Source: Paenibacillus planticolens
GTDB lineage: Bacteria; Bacillota; Bacilli; Paenibacillales; NBRC-103111
Direction of reading: 5' to 3'
Length of the DNA stretch: 64,000 nt
Assembly (NCBI RefSeq): GCF_013141725.1
Contig: NZ_WHNZ01000015.1
Span: forward strand, 124,001-188,000
The notes under the pieces were generated by a model. It searched no databases, was not told the DNA's origin, and worked only from the letters and a program-made list of their open reading frames with translations. The number at the start of each line of letters is the position of its first letter. Position 1 is the stretch's first letter. Shown here in pieces: positions 25,591 to 33,907 of the stretch. The position numbers and the translations under genes are program-made.

Positions 25591-26187
25591 ATGACAGACA
25601 TTACTTCTATTGACATGAACTCGCAGGACGGGGAAGGGCTCTTGGATTTTTTACAGGGATTGATATTTGATATGCTTTTGGTGACGGACGGAAGGACAAC
25701 GGATCTGCTGGAAACATTATTGGATGAAAAAATGCTCATTACAGTCATTCGGCAAGAGCAAATCAATGAAGTGCATGCCGATCTTTTGGGCGAGTCCTCC
25801 GGTGCGCCATATTATATTAGAGAATCTATCTTGATAAGCGATAAGAGCCGTTTTATCGTTTCTCACAACATTGCTGTTGTATATTCGAAGAATGTGCCGC
25901 TTACTTTATTTGAGAAGATAGCGCACAAGCAGGAGGGAATTGGTAAATCAATCAGCACAATCGGTTTGCAATCGTTTAGAAAAGTGCTTGACTCCGGGCT
26001 CAAAAGCGGGGAAGAAGCGGTTGATCTGTTCCAAAAGCCAATTCAGCTTCGTTTTCCTGACCTTTGCAAAAAAGTACCTTACAAGCGATACTCGATTTAT
26101 TTCGGACTTAAGCCGGGGATTCAAATGCTTGAATATTTTAATCCGGATGTCGTCATTCACCGTTTAAGGCAAGTCAGCTCTTCGTGA
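25591..26187 (+). CDS. DUF98-family chorismate pyruvate-lyase-like protein
   Basis: This 198-residue protein follows the DUF98 family (Mycobacterium Rv2949c) along its length: LLVTDGRTTDLLETLL, LITVIRQEQINEV, YYIRESILISD, VPLTLFEKIAHKQEGIGKSI and YKRYSIYFGLKPGIQMLEYF each line up with the pattern I recall for Rv2949c. That enzyme converts chorismate to 4-hydroxybenzoate and pyruvate. ATG 25591 is set by GGAGGTGGGCGA directly upstream. As the last gene after DAHP synthase and two acid-activating enzymes it completes a plausible 4-hydroxybenzoate route. Confidence 0.75.
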   Translation: MTDITSIDMNSQDGEGLLDFLQGLIFDMLLVTDGRTTDLLETLLDEKMLITVIRQEQINEVHADLLGESSGAPYYIRESILISDKSRFIVSHNIAVVYSKNVPLTLFEKIAHKQEGIGKSISTIGLQSFRKVLDSGLKSGEEAVDLFQKPIQLRFPDLCKKVPYKRYSIYFGLKPGIQMLEYFNPDVVIHRLRQVSSS

Positions 26188-26280
26188 TAAACAATGATAA
26201 AACAGGAGAACATCCTTTCATCTTGGTGTTTGGCAGCTTGCTGAGCACTTCAAGATTTGGGGAGGTACTCCTTATTTTGT

Positions 26281-26559
26281 TTACTCTTTATTCTTTTTAG
26301 TATTCATGTGATTGACGTAATCAATTCCTGAATTTATCATCTGTTCTCCGGCATTTTTCACACCGCTTTTAACAGCCGCTATCAATTTCGATGCAACAAT
26401 ATTAGCCGGCTGATCCATATTATCAACGGCATCTATGACTTGTTTCCCAACCGTATTCGCACCGCTTTTCACCGCTTTTGCATAGCTGCTGGCGAAATGA
26501 GTGAATTCTCGCTGAATTTCGCTGAAAATTTTTGAGAAGTCTTGATTTCCCTTTGACAT
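26281..26559 (-). CDS. Small protein, paralog of the 18535-18816 product
   Basis: This 92-residue helical protein has two internal motifs, KSGANTVGKQVIDAV and KSGVKNAGEQMINSG, matching the 18535-18816 product. ATG 26559 has AAGGAGGTGA 5 bases upstream. The family is not recognised. It ends a minus-strand run with a membrane protein and a CPBP protease, and converges on the aromatic-acid operon. The two paralogs stand on either side of that operon and the TPR genes. Confidence 0.7.
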   Translation of the reverse strand: MSKGNQDFSKIFSEIQREFTHFASSYAKAVKSGANTVGKQVIDAVDNMDQPANIVASKLIAAVKSGVKNAGEQMINSGIDYVNHMNTKKNKE

Positions 26560-26595
26560 ATGCTTCACCTCCTTCTGGAAAAATGAGACAGGATA

Positions 26596-26844
26596 TTAAG
26601 TCGATGGTTGCTCACCCTCGGTTAAAGGAGTGTTCCGTTTTGTTATTTCGCCAAACAGCTCCACTTCCGGCTCATCAACTAACGGGATGGCATGAATTTG
26701 AGCAGGTTGTTTTTTGCTGTCCAAATAAAATTTAAATATCGCAACAATGACGCCAACCACAAGAACAAATGCAAATACGCTCCCTAGTGTTAGTCCAAGA
26801 ATGAAAATAACTTTGTCTGTAAATCCCTTTTTCTTCGTATTCAC
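26596..26844 (-). CDS. Single-span membrane protein
   Basis: This 82-residue protein has a basic N-terminus (NTKKKGFTDK), one membrane helix (about residues 11-38) and an acidic cytoplasmic or external tail. GTG 26844 is preferred, with AAAGGAGTGA about 8 bases upstream; GTG 26856 lies too close to the binding site. No family recognised. It sits 33 bases from the CPBP protease gene and 36 from the small paralog gene, so the three are probably one transcript. Confidence 0.6.
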   Translation of the reverse strand: MNTKKKGFTDKVIFILGLTLGSVFAFVLVVGVIVAIFKFYLDSKKQPAQIHAIPLVDEPEVELFGEITKRNTPLTEGEQPST

Positions 26845-26877
26845 TTCAATTCTCACTCCTTTTATATAGGTTAGGTA

Positions 26878-27660
26878 TTAAAACAAACCGCTAAAAACCA
26901 TAAGGACATTAATGGACAAATGCAGAATTACTGCAGGGACGATGCTGTTCGATTTGATTGTAATTCCTCCGAAAAAAAAGCCTCCAATAGAAAAAGCGAT
27001 ACATACAGCCCAGGAGAATCCTAAGGAATAATGCTGTAATCCAAACCCTAAGCTGGTTATAATAACGGCCCATTTATCCCCAAAAAGTTCGGAAAACCGG
27101 CTTAACAGAGTTCCTCGCCAGATGACTTCTTCAAACAACGCGTTTGTTATGGCAAAAATTAGAGCGAATAACCAAGCTTCTTGCATGGAATTCCAGCCAT
27201 TAAGAATTACAAATGGCAAAAAAGTGAAAAAGGTAATAATTATCGCGATAATAAGAAACAATTTTACTTTAGTTTGGCGGAAACCCGCCCATATCAAAGG
27301 GACGTGAATCTCTCTATTCCACTGCGGTTTCTTCCAATAATGCATAAAAGGAATTTTGGAAATCAGAGAGAAGGCAAACAACGGAATGATGATACAAATC
27401 AACGACAACCTGTTCAACAAAATGTGCAGTTCCTCAGGATGAGCAGAGGTAATCCAATGTAAATTCACAAACAGATATATAAAGAATCCGAATCCCAAAA
27501 GTACCGTTATTGAAATAAATCTCATAGGCAAATAAATGGAAAGCAGCCCGGTGCATACTCCCCATAAAATTAACAGCGTATAGTTATTCGTTTGAAGGAG
27601 AATAAGAAGTGACCCAAATAAGAATAAGCACGCCATATTCCGAAGCAACCCGTTATTCAT
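26878..27660 (-). CDS. CPBP-family intramembrane metalloprotease
   Basis: This 260-residue protein has about eight membrane segments and the three CPBP (CAAX protease/bacteriocin-processing) motifs: EEVIWRG, the GLQH histidine, and HLSIN near the C-terminus. Related proteins cleave membrane substrates or protect against self-made bacteriocins. The ribosome binding site is weak. Its link with the following two small genes may mean that one of them is its substrate (inference). Confidence 0.8.
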   Translation of the reverse strand: MNNGLLRNMACLFLFGSLLILLQTNNYTLLILWGVCTGLLSIYLPMRFISITVLLGFGFFIYLFVNLHWITSAHPEELHILLNRLSLICIIIPLFAFSLISKIPFMHYWKKPQWNREIHVPLIWAGFRQTKVKLFLIIAIIITFFTFLPFVILNGWNSMQEAWLFALIFAITNALFEEVIWRGTLLSRFSELFGDKWAVIITSLGFGLQHYSLGFSWAVCIAFSIGGFFFGGITIKSNSIVPAVILHLSINVLMVFSGLF

Positions 27661-27877
27661 TGGATTCTTTCTTTGTCCCTAGTTTACTTTGCAGATGATT
27701 CATCTTATCCCTCCCAGTACGGGTCCGTATCTATTTACTCTTTCCTTCTTATGCTTATGTGCCAATATATACCTGCGGAATGGACAAACGCGGAATGGAT
27801 TCGAACAATAGGCGGGTTCCTATAAAATAAGGAGATATTAACGTCAAAAACCCGTTATTATTGCTGGGCCGTATATC

Positions 27878-27906
27878 TTGACACCCTATTTAGGGTATGC
27901 TATAAG
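27878..27906 (+). promoter_or_regulatory. Sigma-A promoter with a palindrome between -35 and -10
   Basis: TTGACA (27878-27883) and TATAAG (27901-27906) are 17 bp apart. The spacer contains the perfect inverted repeat ACCCTA-TT-TAGGGT (27883-27896), well placed for a repressor that blocks polymerase. The thioredoxin-like gene starts 32 bases downstream. Confidence 0.7.
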
Positions 27907-27937
27907 TTAATAAATTCCTAAGCAGTGAGGTGCTCCT

Positions 27938-28282
27938 ATGTTAAAAATTTCAAATGAACAAGCTTTTCAAGAACAAATCTCGCAGTCCGCGCTAACCATT
28001 GCCGTCTTCAAAACAACCTGGTGCAAAGACTGCCACTATATCAATCCCTTCATGCCTGCGTTGGAAGAGGCTTATGCGGGGCGTATCACCTTTGTTGAAC
28101 TGGATCGTGACGAGGTGCCCGACTTGTGCGAGCAGTTGAACATTCTTGGCATTCCAAGCTTTATCGCTTTCCGCGAGGGCAAAGAACTCGTACGTTTCGT
28201 TAGCAAATTACGCAAAACCCGTGAAGAAATTGAGCAGTTCCTAGACCGGGCCCTAGAGGTATCCGGCGCACTTGCTCCTTAG
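27938..28282 (+). CDS. Thioredoxin-like protein (YtpP/YdbP type)
   Basis: This 114-residue protein has a thioredoxin fold with active site WCKDC (Cys29, Cys32) and the cis-proline loop GIPSF. The KDC sequence differs from the GPC of TrxA at 51.2 kb, marking it as a specialised thiol-disulfide protein. The start has a GTGAGGTGC ribosome binding site. It stands alone between its own promoter, with a built-in palindrome, and a terminator. Confidence 0.85.
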   Translation: MLKISNEQAFQEQISQSALTIAVFKTTWCKDCHYINPFMPALEEAYAGRITFVELDRDEVPDLCEQLNILGIPSFIAFREGKELVRFVSKLRKTREEIEQFLDRALEVSGALAP

Positions 28283-28296
28283 AATAAAGTGAAAGA

Positions 28297-28323
28297 AACG
28301 GCTCTAAGCAGAGTCGTTTTTTT
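28297..28323 (+). terminator. Rho-independent terminator after the thioredoxin-like gene
   Basis: AACGGCTCT pairs with AGAGTCGTT (one G-T pair) around AAGC, followed by a T run. Confidence 0.85.
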
Positions 28324-28498
28324 GCTAAAACAACCGGAATATCACAACTTTGCCACGACTTTGGCCGTTCCGCGGTGGTTTCGGAGCTTTGTAACAATTG
28401 CGAATGGATTTGCCAACTTTTTAAAGCTATAATTGAAATCGAACCAGCTTCATTCGGGCAAGATCTACGGAAGTCACGACATAAAAGTAGGTGCAATC

Positions 28499-29398
28499 AT
28501 GCAAAAACTGATTCAAAGGCTAGCGAATTTGTCCGCCATCGGCATGTTTCTCATTCTTGCAATGGGCGCCTTGGTTACAAAGGCTGACGCAGGCAGAGGC
28601 TGCGGAGACGAGTGGCCGCTGTGTCATGGGAAATTCGTCCCGGCGCATACGATATCATCCTTTATCGAATACAGCCATCGACTGGTTGTAGGTATCGTGA
28701 CGCTCATTCTGATTGCCACATTCATTCTAGTGTTTCGTTATGTAAAACGGAAAGATGCGAAAATTTTCATCTCGGGGACCGTGTTGATGACGTTGGTCCA
28801 AGCTGCCATGGGAGCAATGGCCGTCGTTTGGCCTCAGTCTTCCCTTGTATTGGCGCTGCATTTCGGTTTATCCCTTCTGGCCTTTGCGTTTTCCTTGCTG
28901 CTCGCGCTTGTGTTTACACCTTGGGGTCAATTTCAAAGAGATACAACCATCCGCAGTTCCTTTAAAGCGCTCGTCTGGATAACGGCGATTTACAGCTACG
29001 TTGTTGTTTATCTGGGTGCATTTGTCCGTCATACCGTTTCTTCAGGCGGATGTTCAGGCTGGCCCTTGTGCAACGGAGAAGTCATTCCTGAGCTTAGCGG
29101 CGCCACCGGCATTGTCTTTACTCACCGGATAGCGGCTTTGCTGCTGTTTGTATGTATTCTGTTTCTATACTTGCAAGCGAAGCGTTATTACTCGAGCTCA
29201 GATAAATTGCGTTTTGGCAGCAAATGGTCACTCATCCTTGTTTCCCTTCAAGTCATCAGCGGGGCTGTGGTCACTTGGTCGATGGGGAACGAAGTCGCTT
29301 ATTTGTTTACCGGCATGGTGCATGCTGTTATCGTTGCTTGTATGTTCGGATTTCTATGTTATTTATGCGTACTTACGTTATATGACCGCAAAGCATAA
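28499..29398 (+). CDS. ctaA: Heme A synthase
   Basis: This 299-residue, eight-helix membrane protein oxidises heme O to heme A. It has the paired cysteine loops of the Bacillus type (GCGDEWPLCHG and GCSGWPLCNG), and heme-ligand histidine motifs EYSHRLV and FTHRIAA. ATG 28499 is chosen, with TAGGTG about 7 bases upstream; an earlier in-frame start at 28433 overlaps a TATAAT promoter element (28428-28433). Its partner ctaB ends at the left edge of the window, so the two are unlinked here. Confidence 0.9.
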   Translation: MQKLIQRLANLSAIGMFLILAMGALVTKADAGRGCGDEWPLCHGKFVPAHTISSFIEYSHRLVVGIVTLILIATFILVFRYVKRKDAKIFISGTVLMTLVQAAMGAMAVVWPQSSLVLALHFGLSLLAFAFSLLLALVFTPWGQFQRDTTIRSSFKALVWITAIYSYVVVYLGAFVRHTVSSGGCSGWPLCNGEVIPELSGATGIVFTHRIAALLLFVCILFLYLQAKRYYSSSDKLRFGSKWSLILVSLQVISGAVVTWSMGNEVAYLFTGMVHAVIVACMFGFLCYLCVLTLYDRKA

Positions 29399-29532
29399 GC
29401 CCCGGTGGGCTGGCCCCTTGGAAGCAAGGCAGAGCTGCTTTGGCGGGAGAGGAGGCCTTCTTGCAGAGAAGGCTATTTCCTTTTTAGCTGTGAAAATAGA
29501 GAGACGGCAAGCATTTAATAAGGGGGGTACCT

Positions 29533-30243
29533 ATGCTGCGAGTTTTGTTCCATGAACCAAGACGGGTAGACAGCGGGCTTCTGCTGGAAGCCGGCAATGC
29601 GGTGAGAGCGTTCATCGATCATCTGGAATCGAAGGAGCATCGCCGAGCCGCTGCGGATTATTCGAAGTATCACCGGCAAGCGATTTGGAGCAAAGGATTC
29701 ATTGACGCACTCGATGAGCTGGAGCAGAGCAAATACTGTTGTGAGCGTTATGCCGAACATATCGATAAAGCCTTCCTGGAGGACATGAATCCGCAGGAGA
29801 TGGAAGCGTATCGTCTTTTTGTATACTTTTTCAAAAATGCTTTTATTCGGCTGTTCTCCATTTTGGACAAATTGGGTACGTTCATGAATGATTTATTTGA
29901 GTTGAAAACAGAGGCGCTGAAATCGCGGTATTCCTACTTTACCGTACTGCGGCAGATGCATGAGAAAAGGATTCAAGGCGCGCTGGAGGTTCAACTGTAC
30001 AATCTTAAAATGGATTATAAATCTCCGCTCGACCGGCTGCGCAATCAACGAAATATGGAAATTCACTATATTAACGCTGAAATGCTGGACGATCTGATGC
30101 AGAAGGAACCTTTTCCCGGCGATCGCATCCATGTTGAAAATGTAAAATCAAATGTTGCCGATCTCCAGCAGGGATTTGAAATGGTGTGCCGAACCTTATC
30201 AATAGCTTTCTCTTATATTACGGCTAGTATTGCAAAGGGGTAA
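29533..30243 (+). CDS. Cthe_2314-like HEPN protein
   Basis: This 236-residue all-helical protein resembles the Cthe_2314-like HEPN family of Bacillota. Its helix near residue 172 carries RNMEIH, an Rx4H motif of the HEPN class, whose active members are RNases. AAGGGGGG lies 6 bases before ATG. The SDR gene starts 7 bases after its stop, so they form an operon; no nucleotidyltransferase partner, as in HEPN toxin pairs, is present. Confidence 0.6.
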   Translation: MLRVLFHEPRRVDSGLLLEAGNAVRAFIDHLESKEHRRAAADYSKYHRQAIWSKGFIDALDELEQSKYCCERYAEHIDKAFLEDMNPQEMEAYRLFVYFFKNAFIRLFSILDKLGTFMNDLFELKTEALKSRYSYFTVLRQMHEKRIQGALEVQLYNLKMDYKSPLDRLRNQRNMEIHYINAEMLDDLMQKEPFPGDRIHVENVKSNVADLQQGFEMVCRTLSIAFSYITASIAKG

Positions 30244-30250
30244 GAGGACC

Positions 30251-31039
30251 ATGGAATTAAGAGGCCGAACGGTTCTTATTACAGGCAGTGCGAAAGGACT
30301 CGGCAAAATGACCGCCATCACCTTGGCTAAACAGGGCTGTCAAGTCGCTGTCAATTATGTAAATAGCGAGAAGGAAGCCGCTGAGCTCGTCCATCACTTG
30401 GAAGTTCTTGGCGTCCGCAGTATTGCGGTTCAAGGCGATGTCGCTAAAAGAGAAGATATCGCACGAATGGTGGAGCATACGGCGTCTAAGCTTGGCCCGA
30501 TTGATATTCTTGTGAATAATGCGGGACCTTTTTTCAGGGAGCGGCGCTTTTTTGCCGACTACGGCGTGGATGAGATTGAATATTTGATGCGCGGCAACTT
30601 GCTCGGCGTCATGGAGCTCGACCATTTGGTTCTGCCTATGATGAGGGAGAAGCGGTGGGGGCGCATTATCCATTTTGGCTTTGGAAAAGCGGCCGAAGCC
30701 AGAGGCTGGACGCATCGAGCCGTTTATGCGGCAGCGAAGGTGGGCTTAGTTTCCTTTACGAAAACGTTGGCTGAAGAAGAAGCCAGCCATGGGATTACGG
30801 TTAATATGATTTGTCCGGGCGATATTCGGGGCAAGCATAAAGAACAGACGATGCAGGAGGCCCGTCTGGAGGTCGATGGCGAGACGCCGGTGGGTAGACC
30901 GGGGACTGGCGAGGATGTGGCCAGAGTCATCGAATTCCTGTGTCTGCCGGCATCTGATTTTATTACGGGCAACATTATGGATATATCCGGAGGGTTGGAT
31001 CCGATTCAGCCATTGCCGGTGCTCAATCAGCGCAAATAG
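30251..31039 (+). CDS. Short-chain dehydrogenase/reductase
   Basis: This 262-residue Rossmann protein has the SDR dinucleotide motif TGSAKGLG, the NNAG motif and the YAAAK active-site pair. The serine normally about 13 residues before the tyrosine is not present (the stretch reads GFGKAAEARGWTHRAVY), so catalysis may be altered. The start ATG 30251 follows AGAGG. It is coupled to the HEPN gene and ends at a terminator. Substrate unknown. Confidence 0.85.
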   Translation: MELRGRTVLITGSAKGLGKMTAITLAKQGCQVAVNYVNSEKEAAELVHHLEVLGVRSIAVQGDVAKREDIARMVEHTASKLGPIDILVNNAGPFFRERRFFADYGVDEIEYLMRGNLLGVMELDHLVLPMMREKRWGRIIHFGFGKAAEARGWTHRAVYAAAKVGLVSFTKTLAEEEASHGITVNMICPGDIRGKHKEQTMQEARLEVDGETPVGRPGTGEDVARVIEFLCLPASDFITGNIMDISGGLDPIQPLPVLNQRK

Positions 31040-31052
31040 CTTAGCGTAGCAA

Positions 31053-31081
31053 AAAGAGCTTACCATAGAGGTAAGCTCTTT
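31053..31081. terminator. Bidirectional terminator
   Basis: AAAGAGCTTACC and GGTAAGCTCTTT form a perfect stem around ATAGA, serving the convergent SDR and yutI genes. Confidence 0.9.
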
Positions 31082-31098
31082 CTTATGATATAGTCGTA

Positions 31099-31344
31099 TT
31101 AGAACACTTGCACGACTTCTGTTATACCTTCAACTTCTTCAACCAATGCGCGTTCGATACCGGCTTTCAACGTGATCGTTGAGCTCGGGCAGCTTCCGCA
31201 AGCACCCATCAGTTTTAGTTTCACAATACCGTCTTCTACGTCAACGAGATCCACGTCACCGCCATCACGTTGTAGAAAAGGACGAAGTTTATCTAAAACC
31301 TCAAGGACTTCATCATAAATAGCTTCTTTTGTTTTTTCAGACAT
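31099..31344 (-). CDS. yutI: NifU C-terminal domain iron-sulfur scaffold (Nfu)
   Basis: This 81-residue protein is a stand-alone Nfu domain with the cluster-binding CxxC in [10 protein letters not shown] and the preceding RDGGDVDLV. It carries Fe-S clusters to apoproteins. ATG 31344 is preferred over 31353 because the AAAGGAG site abuts the earlier ATG. In Bacillus the homolog lies by yuzB and yutJ, as here. Confidence 0.9.
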   Translation of the reverse strand: MSEKTKEAIYDEVLEVLDKLRPFLQRDGGDVDLVDVEDGIVKLKLMGACGSCPSSTITLKAGIERALVEEVEGITEVVQVF

Positions 31345-31440
31345 TTGATTCATCTCCTTTCTTTATATATTATATTACAATAATGATTAAATGAAAATGG
31401 TTTTCAACTTGAATATATCGCATAAGGTGGAATTTTTATT

Positions 31441-31695
31441 ATGAGACCTATCATAGAGTTTTGCGCAAGCAACATGCACAATGGTACCGAGAAAGTCATG
31501 AAAGCTTTAGAACAAAATCCCGACTACGATGTCATTGAATACGGCTGTCTTGGCAATTGCGGACAGTGTTACATGGAGCCTTATGCTCTTTTGAATGGCG
31601 AGATCGTTGCCGCGGAAAGCGCAGACCAACTTCACGAACTCATCCTGGCGAAAATTAAAGAAATTGAAGCGATGTACGATTTGTTAAGTGACTGA
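31441..31695 (+). CDS. yuzB: YuzB family protein (DUF1450)
   Basis: This 84-residue protein has three conserved cysteines in IEYGCLGNCGQCYMEPYALLNG and an early one (EFCASNMHNG), a thioredoxin-like ferredoxin pattern of the DUF1450 family. The exact role is unknown; a metal- or Fe-S-linked function is likely from the cysteines and neighbours. Its stop lies next to the end of the convergent yutJ gene. Confidence 0.85.
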   Translation: MRPIIEFCASNMHNGTEKVMKALEQNPDYDVIEYGCLGNCGQCYMEPYALLNGEIVAAESADQLHELILAKIKEIEAMYDLLSD

Positions 31696-31696
31696 C

Positions 31697-32761
31697 TCAA
31701 CCGAAGTGACGCTTCGATTTCCATAAGACGCCGCTTTTTAGCATACGAGCGATTTTCCCCGTCATCAGCGTGCGTTTGCCCATAATGCCGAATCCGCTTT
31801 TTTTACCTAGTGAACCGAGTGTCCCTCTGAGCTTAATTTTACCAAGTCGCGGTGTCTCGCCTTTCCAGATCGCTTGCATCGCTTCGGCAATTTGTTTGCC
31901 TTGCGCTTGCGCAGCTTGTGCGCTTGGCGAGAATGGCAGGGAGGCACAGTCACCGACAACGAAAACTTCTTGATGTTCCGGGATTTGGTGATACTCGTTT
32001 AACAAGATACGGCCTTGACGGTCTTTGGGAACATTCAAAGCTTCAACAATTGGATTCGGCTGAATGCCCGCTGTCCAAATTGTAGCATCTGTTCGAATGA
32101 TTTCATCCCCGTTGTACAAATCTCCGCCGTCCAGACGAACTAAGGAAACATTAGGCCGAAGCTCAATGTGATGCTCAATCATCCATTCCCGGACATACTG
32201 CTGCAGGTTGATTGGGAAGGCAGACAGCAGACTTGGCCCGCGGTCGATCAGTCGAATGTTCAGATCAGGACGGCTTTCTCTTAATTCAGAAGCCATCTCC
32301 ACGCCGCTTAATCCGCCACCGATGATGGATACTTGGCCGTATGGCACAATGTTGTTAATGCGCTGGTATGTGGCGCGGGTCTGTGCCAGCGTTTGAATGC
32401 TGGAGGAGTACTCACTAGCCCCGATAATGCCATGATAGCTATCTACACAGCCTAGCCCGATTACAAGCCAATCATACGTGAGAGGCTCTCTGTCTTCGAA
32501 ACGAATTTCCTTTTTCTCCAAATCTACTGCCAACACTTCTCCGTAAGTAAGCAGCAAACGAGGGTCTTCCGGATAAGCAACACGGATATGCGTTTCTGCA
32601 ATCGTACCTGAAGCAAGCGCGTAATATTCCGTTTTTAGTCCTTGAAAAGGGCTGCGGTCAACCATTTCCAGGATAGTATCCTCCGGTAAATCTTTCTCCA
32701 GCATGTTCAAGGCTATGGTCAGACCGCCATAACCTCCTCCGAGAATTACAAACTTTTTCAT
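31697..32761 (-). CDS. yutJ: NADH dehydrogenase-like flavoprotein
   Basis: This 354-residue protein has two dinucleotide folds: FAD-binding VILGGGYGGL at the start and NAD-binding IIGGGLSGVEMA near residue 147, plus the FAD motif VFVVGDCASLP. It is a type II NADH dehydrogenase relative, like Bacillus YutJ, and is diverged from the yumB product at 40.8 kb. The electron acceptor is not known. Confidence 0.85.
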   Translation of the reverse strand: MKKFVILGGGYGGLTIALNMLEKDLPEDTILEMVDRSPFQGLKTEYYALASGTIAETHIRVAYPEDPRLLLTYGEVLAVDLEKKEIRFEDREPLTYDWLVIGLGCVDSYHGIIGASEYSSSIQTLAQTRATYQRINNIVPYGQVSIIGGGLSGVEMASELRESRPDLNIRLIDRGPSLLSAFPINLQQYVREWMIEHHIELRPNVSLVRLDGGDLYNGDEIIRTDATIWTAGIQPNPIVEALNVPKDRQGRILLNEYHQIPEHQEVFVVGDCASLPFSPSAQAAQAQGKQIAEAMQAIWKGETPRLGKIKLRGTLGSLGKKSGFGIMGKRTLMTGKIARMLKSGVLWKSKRHFG

Positions 32762-32806
32762 AACACTAGGTATCCCTTCTCCACTGATCTCTCTTCTCTA
32801 GTATAA

Positions 32807-33907
32807 CTAATACACTTTAATTTCATTATAAAAGGTGTCACGTTCAACCGGAGTGCGTCCAGCCCCTTGAATTAACCAGACAAGCTCGTCTCTTGTAAGA
32901 CCTTCCGGGGAAAGCGCGCCGGCTGCGTGCGAAATCTTTTCTTTCACGATCGTTCCGTGTGCATCAGAAGCACCGAAGGTGAAAGAGAGCTGGGTCAATT
33001 TGGTACCGATATTAATGAAATAGGCTTTGATATGCGGGAAGTTATCCAGCATCAACCGGCTAATGGCGATGGTTTTCAACTCGTCCCATGCGGGTACGCG
33101 TCTTTTGAGGCCTGCATTTTTGCTGGCCGGTTGGATCGAGTTTGGAATGAATACCAAGAAACCGTTCGTCTCGTCTTGCAGTTCACGAAGAAGCATCATA
33201 TGACGAATGCGTTCTTCCTTGGTTTCAATCGAACCGTACAGCATCGTAGCGTGTGTTTTCATTCCCAGCAAATGGGCATTGCGGTGAACGTCCAGCCATT
33301 CCTCTGAAGAGGCTTTTTCCACTTTCATTTTGGAACGGTAGCGTTCCGTTAGAATTTCGGCTCCGCCTCCAGGCAGTGTAGACAGACCTGCATCCATCAA
33401 TGTTTTCAAAACATCGCGGTAGCTTAGTCCGCTAATCCGTGAGAAAAACTCGATTTCTGCCGCGGTATGAGCTTTGATCGTCACATCGGGGTAGGCATTT
33501 TTCAATTGGCGAATGCAATCTACGTAATATTCAAAAGGCAGATGAGGGTTATGCCCTTGACTGATATGAAACTCTCTAATTTCCGGATTAAAGTTTTCCG
33601 CTACATAATCCAGCATTTGGCTTGGCGTTAGCGTGTACGCACCTTCTTCGCCTTCATCGCGGCGGAAATGGCAAAAAGCACAATGTTCCTCACACACATT
33701 CGTGAAATACAAACTCATATTTTGCACAAAATAAACCTTGTTCCCGTTCAATCGTGTATTTACTTTGTTTGCCATTTGTCCTATGCTCAGAAGATCATCC
33801 GATTCGTACAAGAACAATCCGTCTTCCAACGACAGACGTTGACCGTGCTCAACTTTATCGGCGATTTCCGCCATCCGTTTGATCGGATCCGTGGTAATAA
33901 CACTCAT
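32807..33907 (-). CDS. mqnE: Aminofutalosine synthase (radical SAM)
   Basis: This 366-residue radical SAM enzyme has the 4Fe-4S motif CEEHCAFC in the context SLYFTNVCEEHCAFCHF typical of the futalosine-pathway enzymes MqnE/MqnC; GHNPHLPFEYY and the length fit MqnE. It joins a chorismate-derived unit and SAM to make aminofutalosine on the way to menaquinone. Two adjacent ATGs (33910, 33907) follow AGGAGG; the second has the better 7-base spacing. It points to menaquinone made by the futalosine route, which also consumes chorismate. Confidence 0.85.
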   Translation of the reverse strand: MSVITTDPIKRMAEIADKVEHGQRLSLEDGLFLYESDDLLSIGQMANKVNTRLNGNKVYFVQNMSLYFTNVCEEHCAFCHFRRDEGEEGAYTLTPSQMLDYVAENFNPEIREFHISQGHNPHLPFEYYVDCIRQLKNAYPDVTIKAHTAAEIEFFSRISGLSYRDVLKTLMDAGLSTLPGGGAEILTERYRSKMKVEKASSEEWLDVHRNAHLLGMKTHATMLYGSIETKEERIRHMMLLRELQDETNGFLVFIPNSIQPASKNAGLKRRVPAWDELKTIAISRLMLDNFPHIKAYFINIGTKLTQLSFTFGASDAHGTIVKEKISHAAGALSPEGLTRDELVWLIQGAGRTPVERDTFYNEIKVY

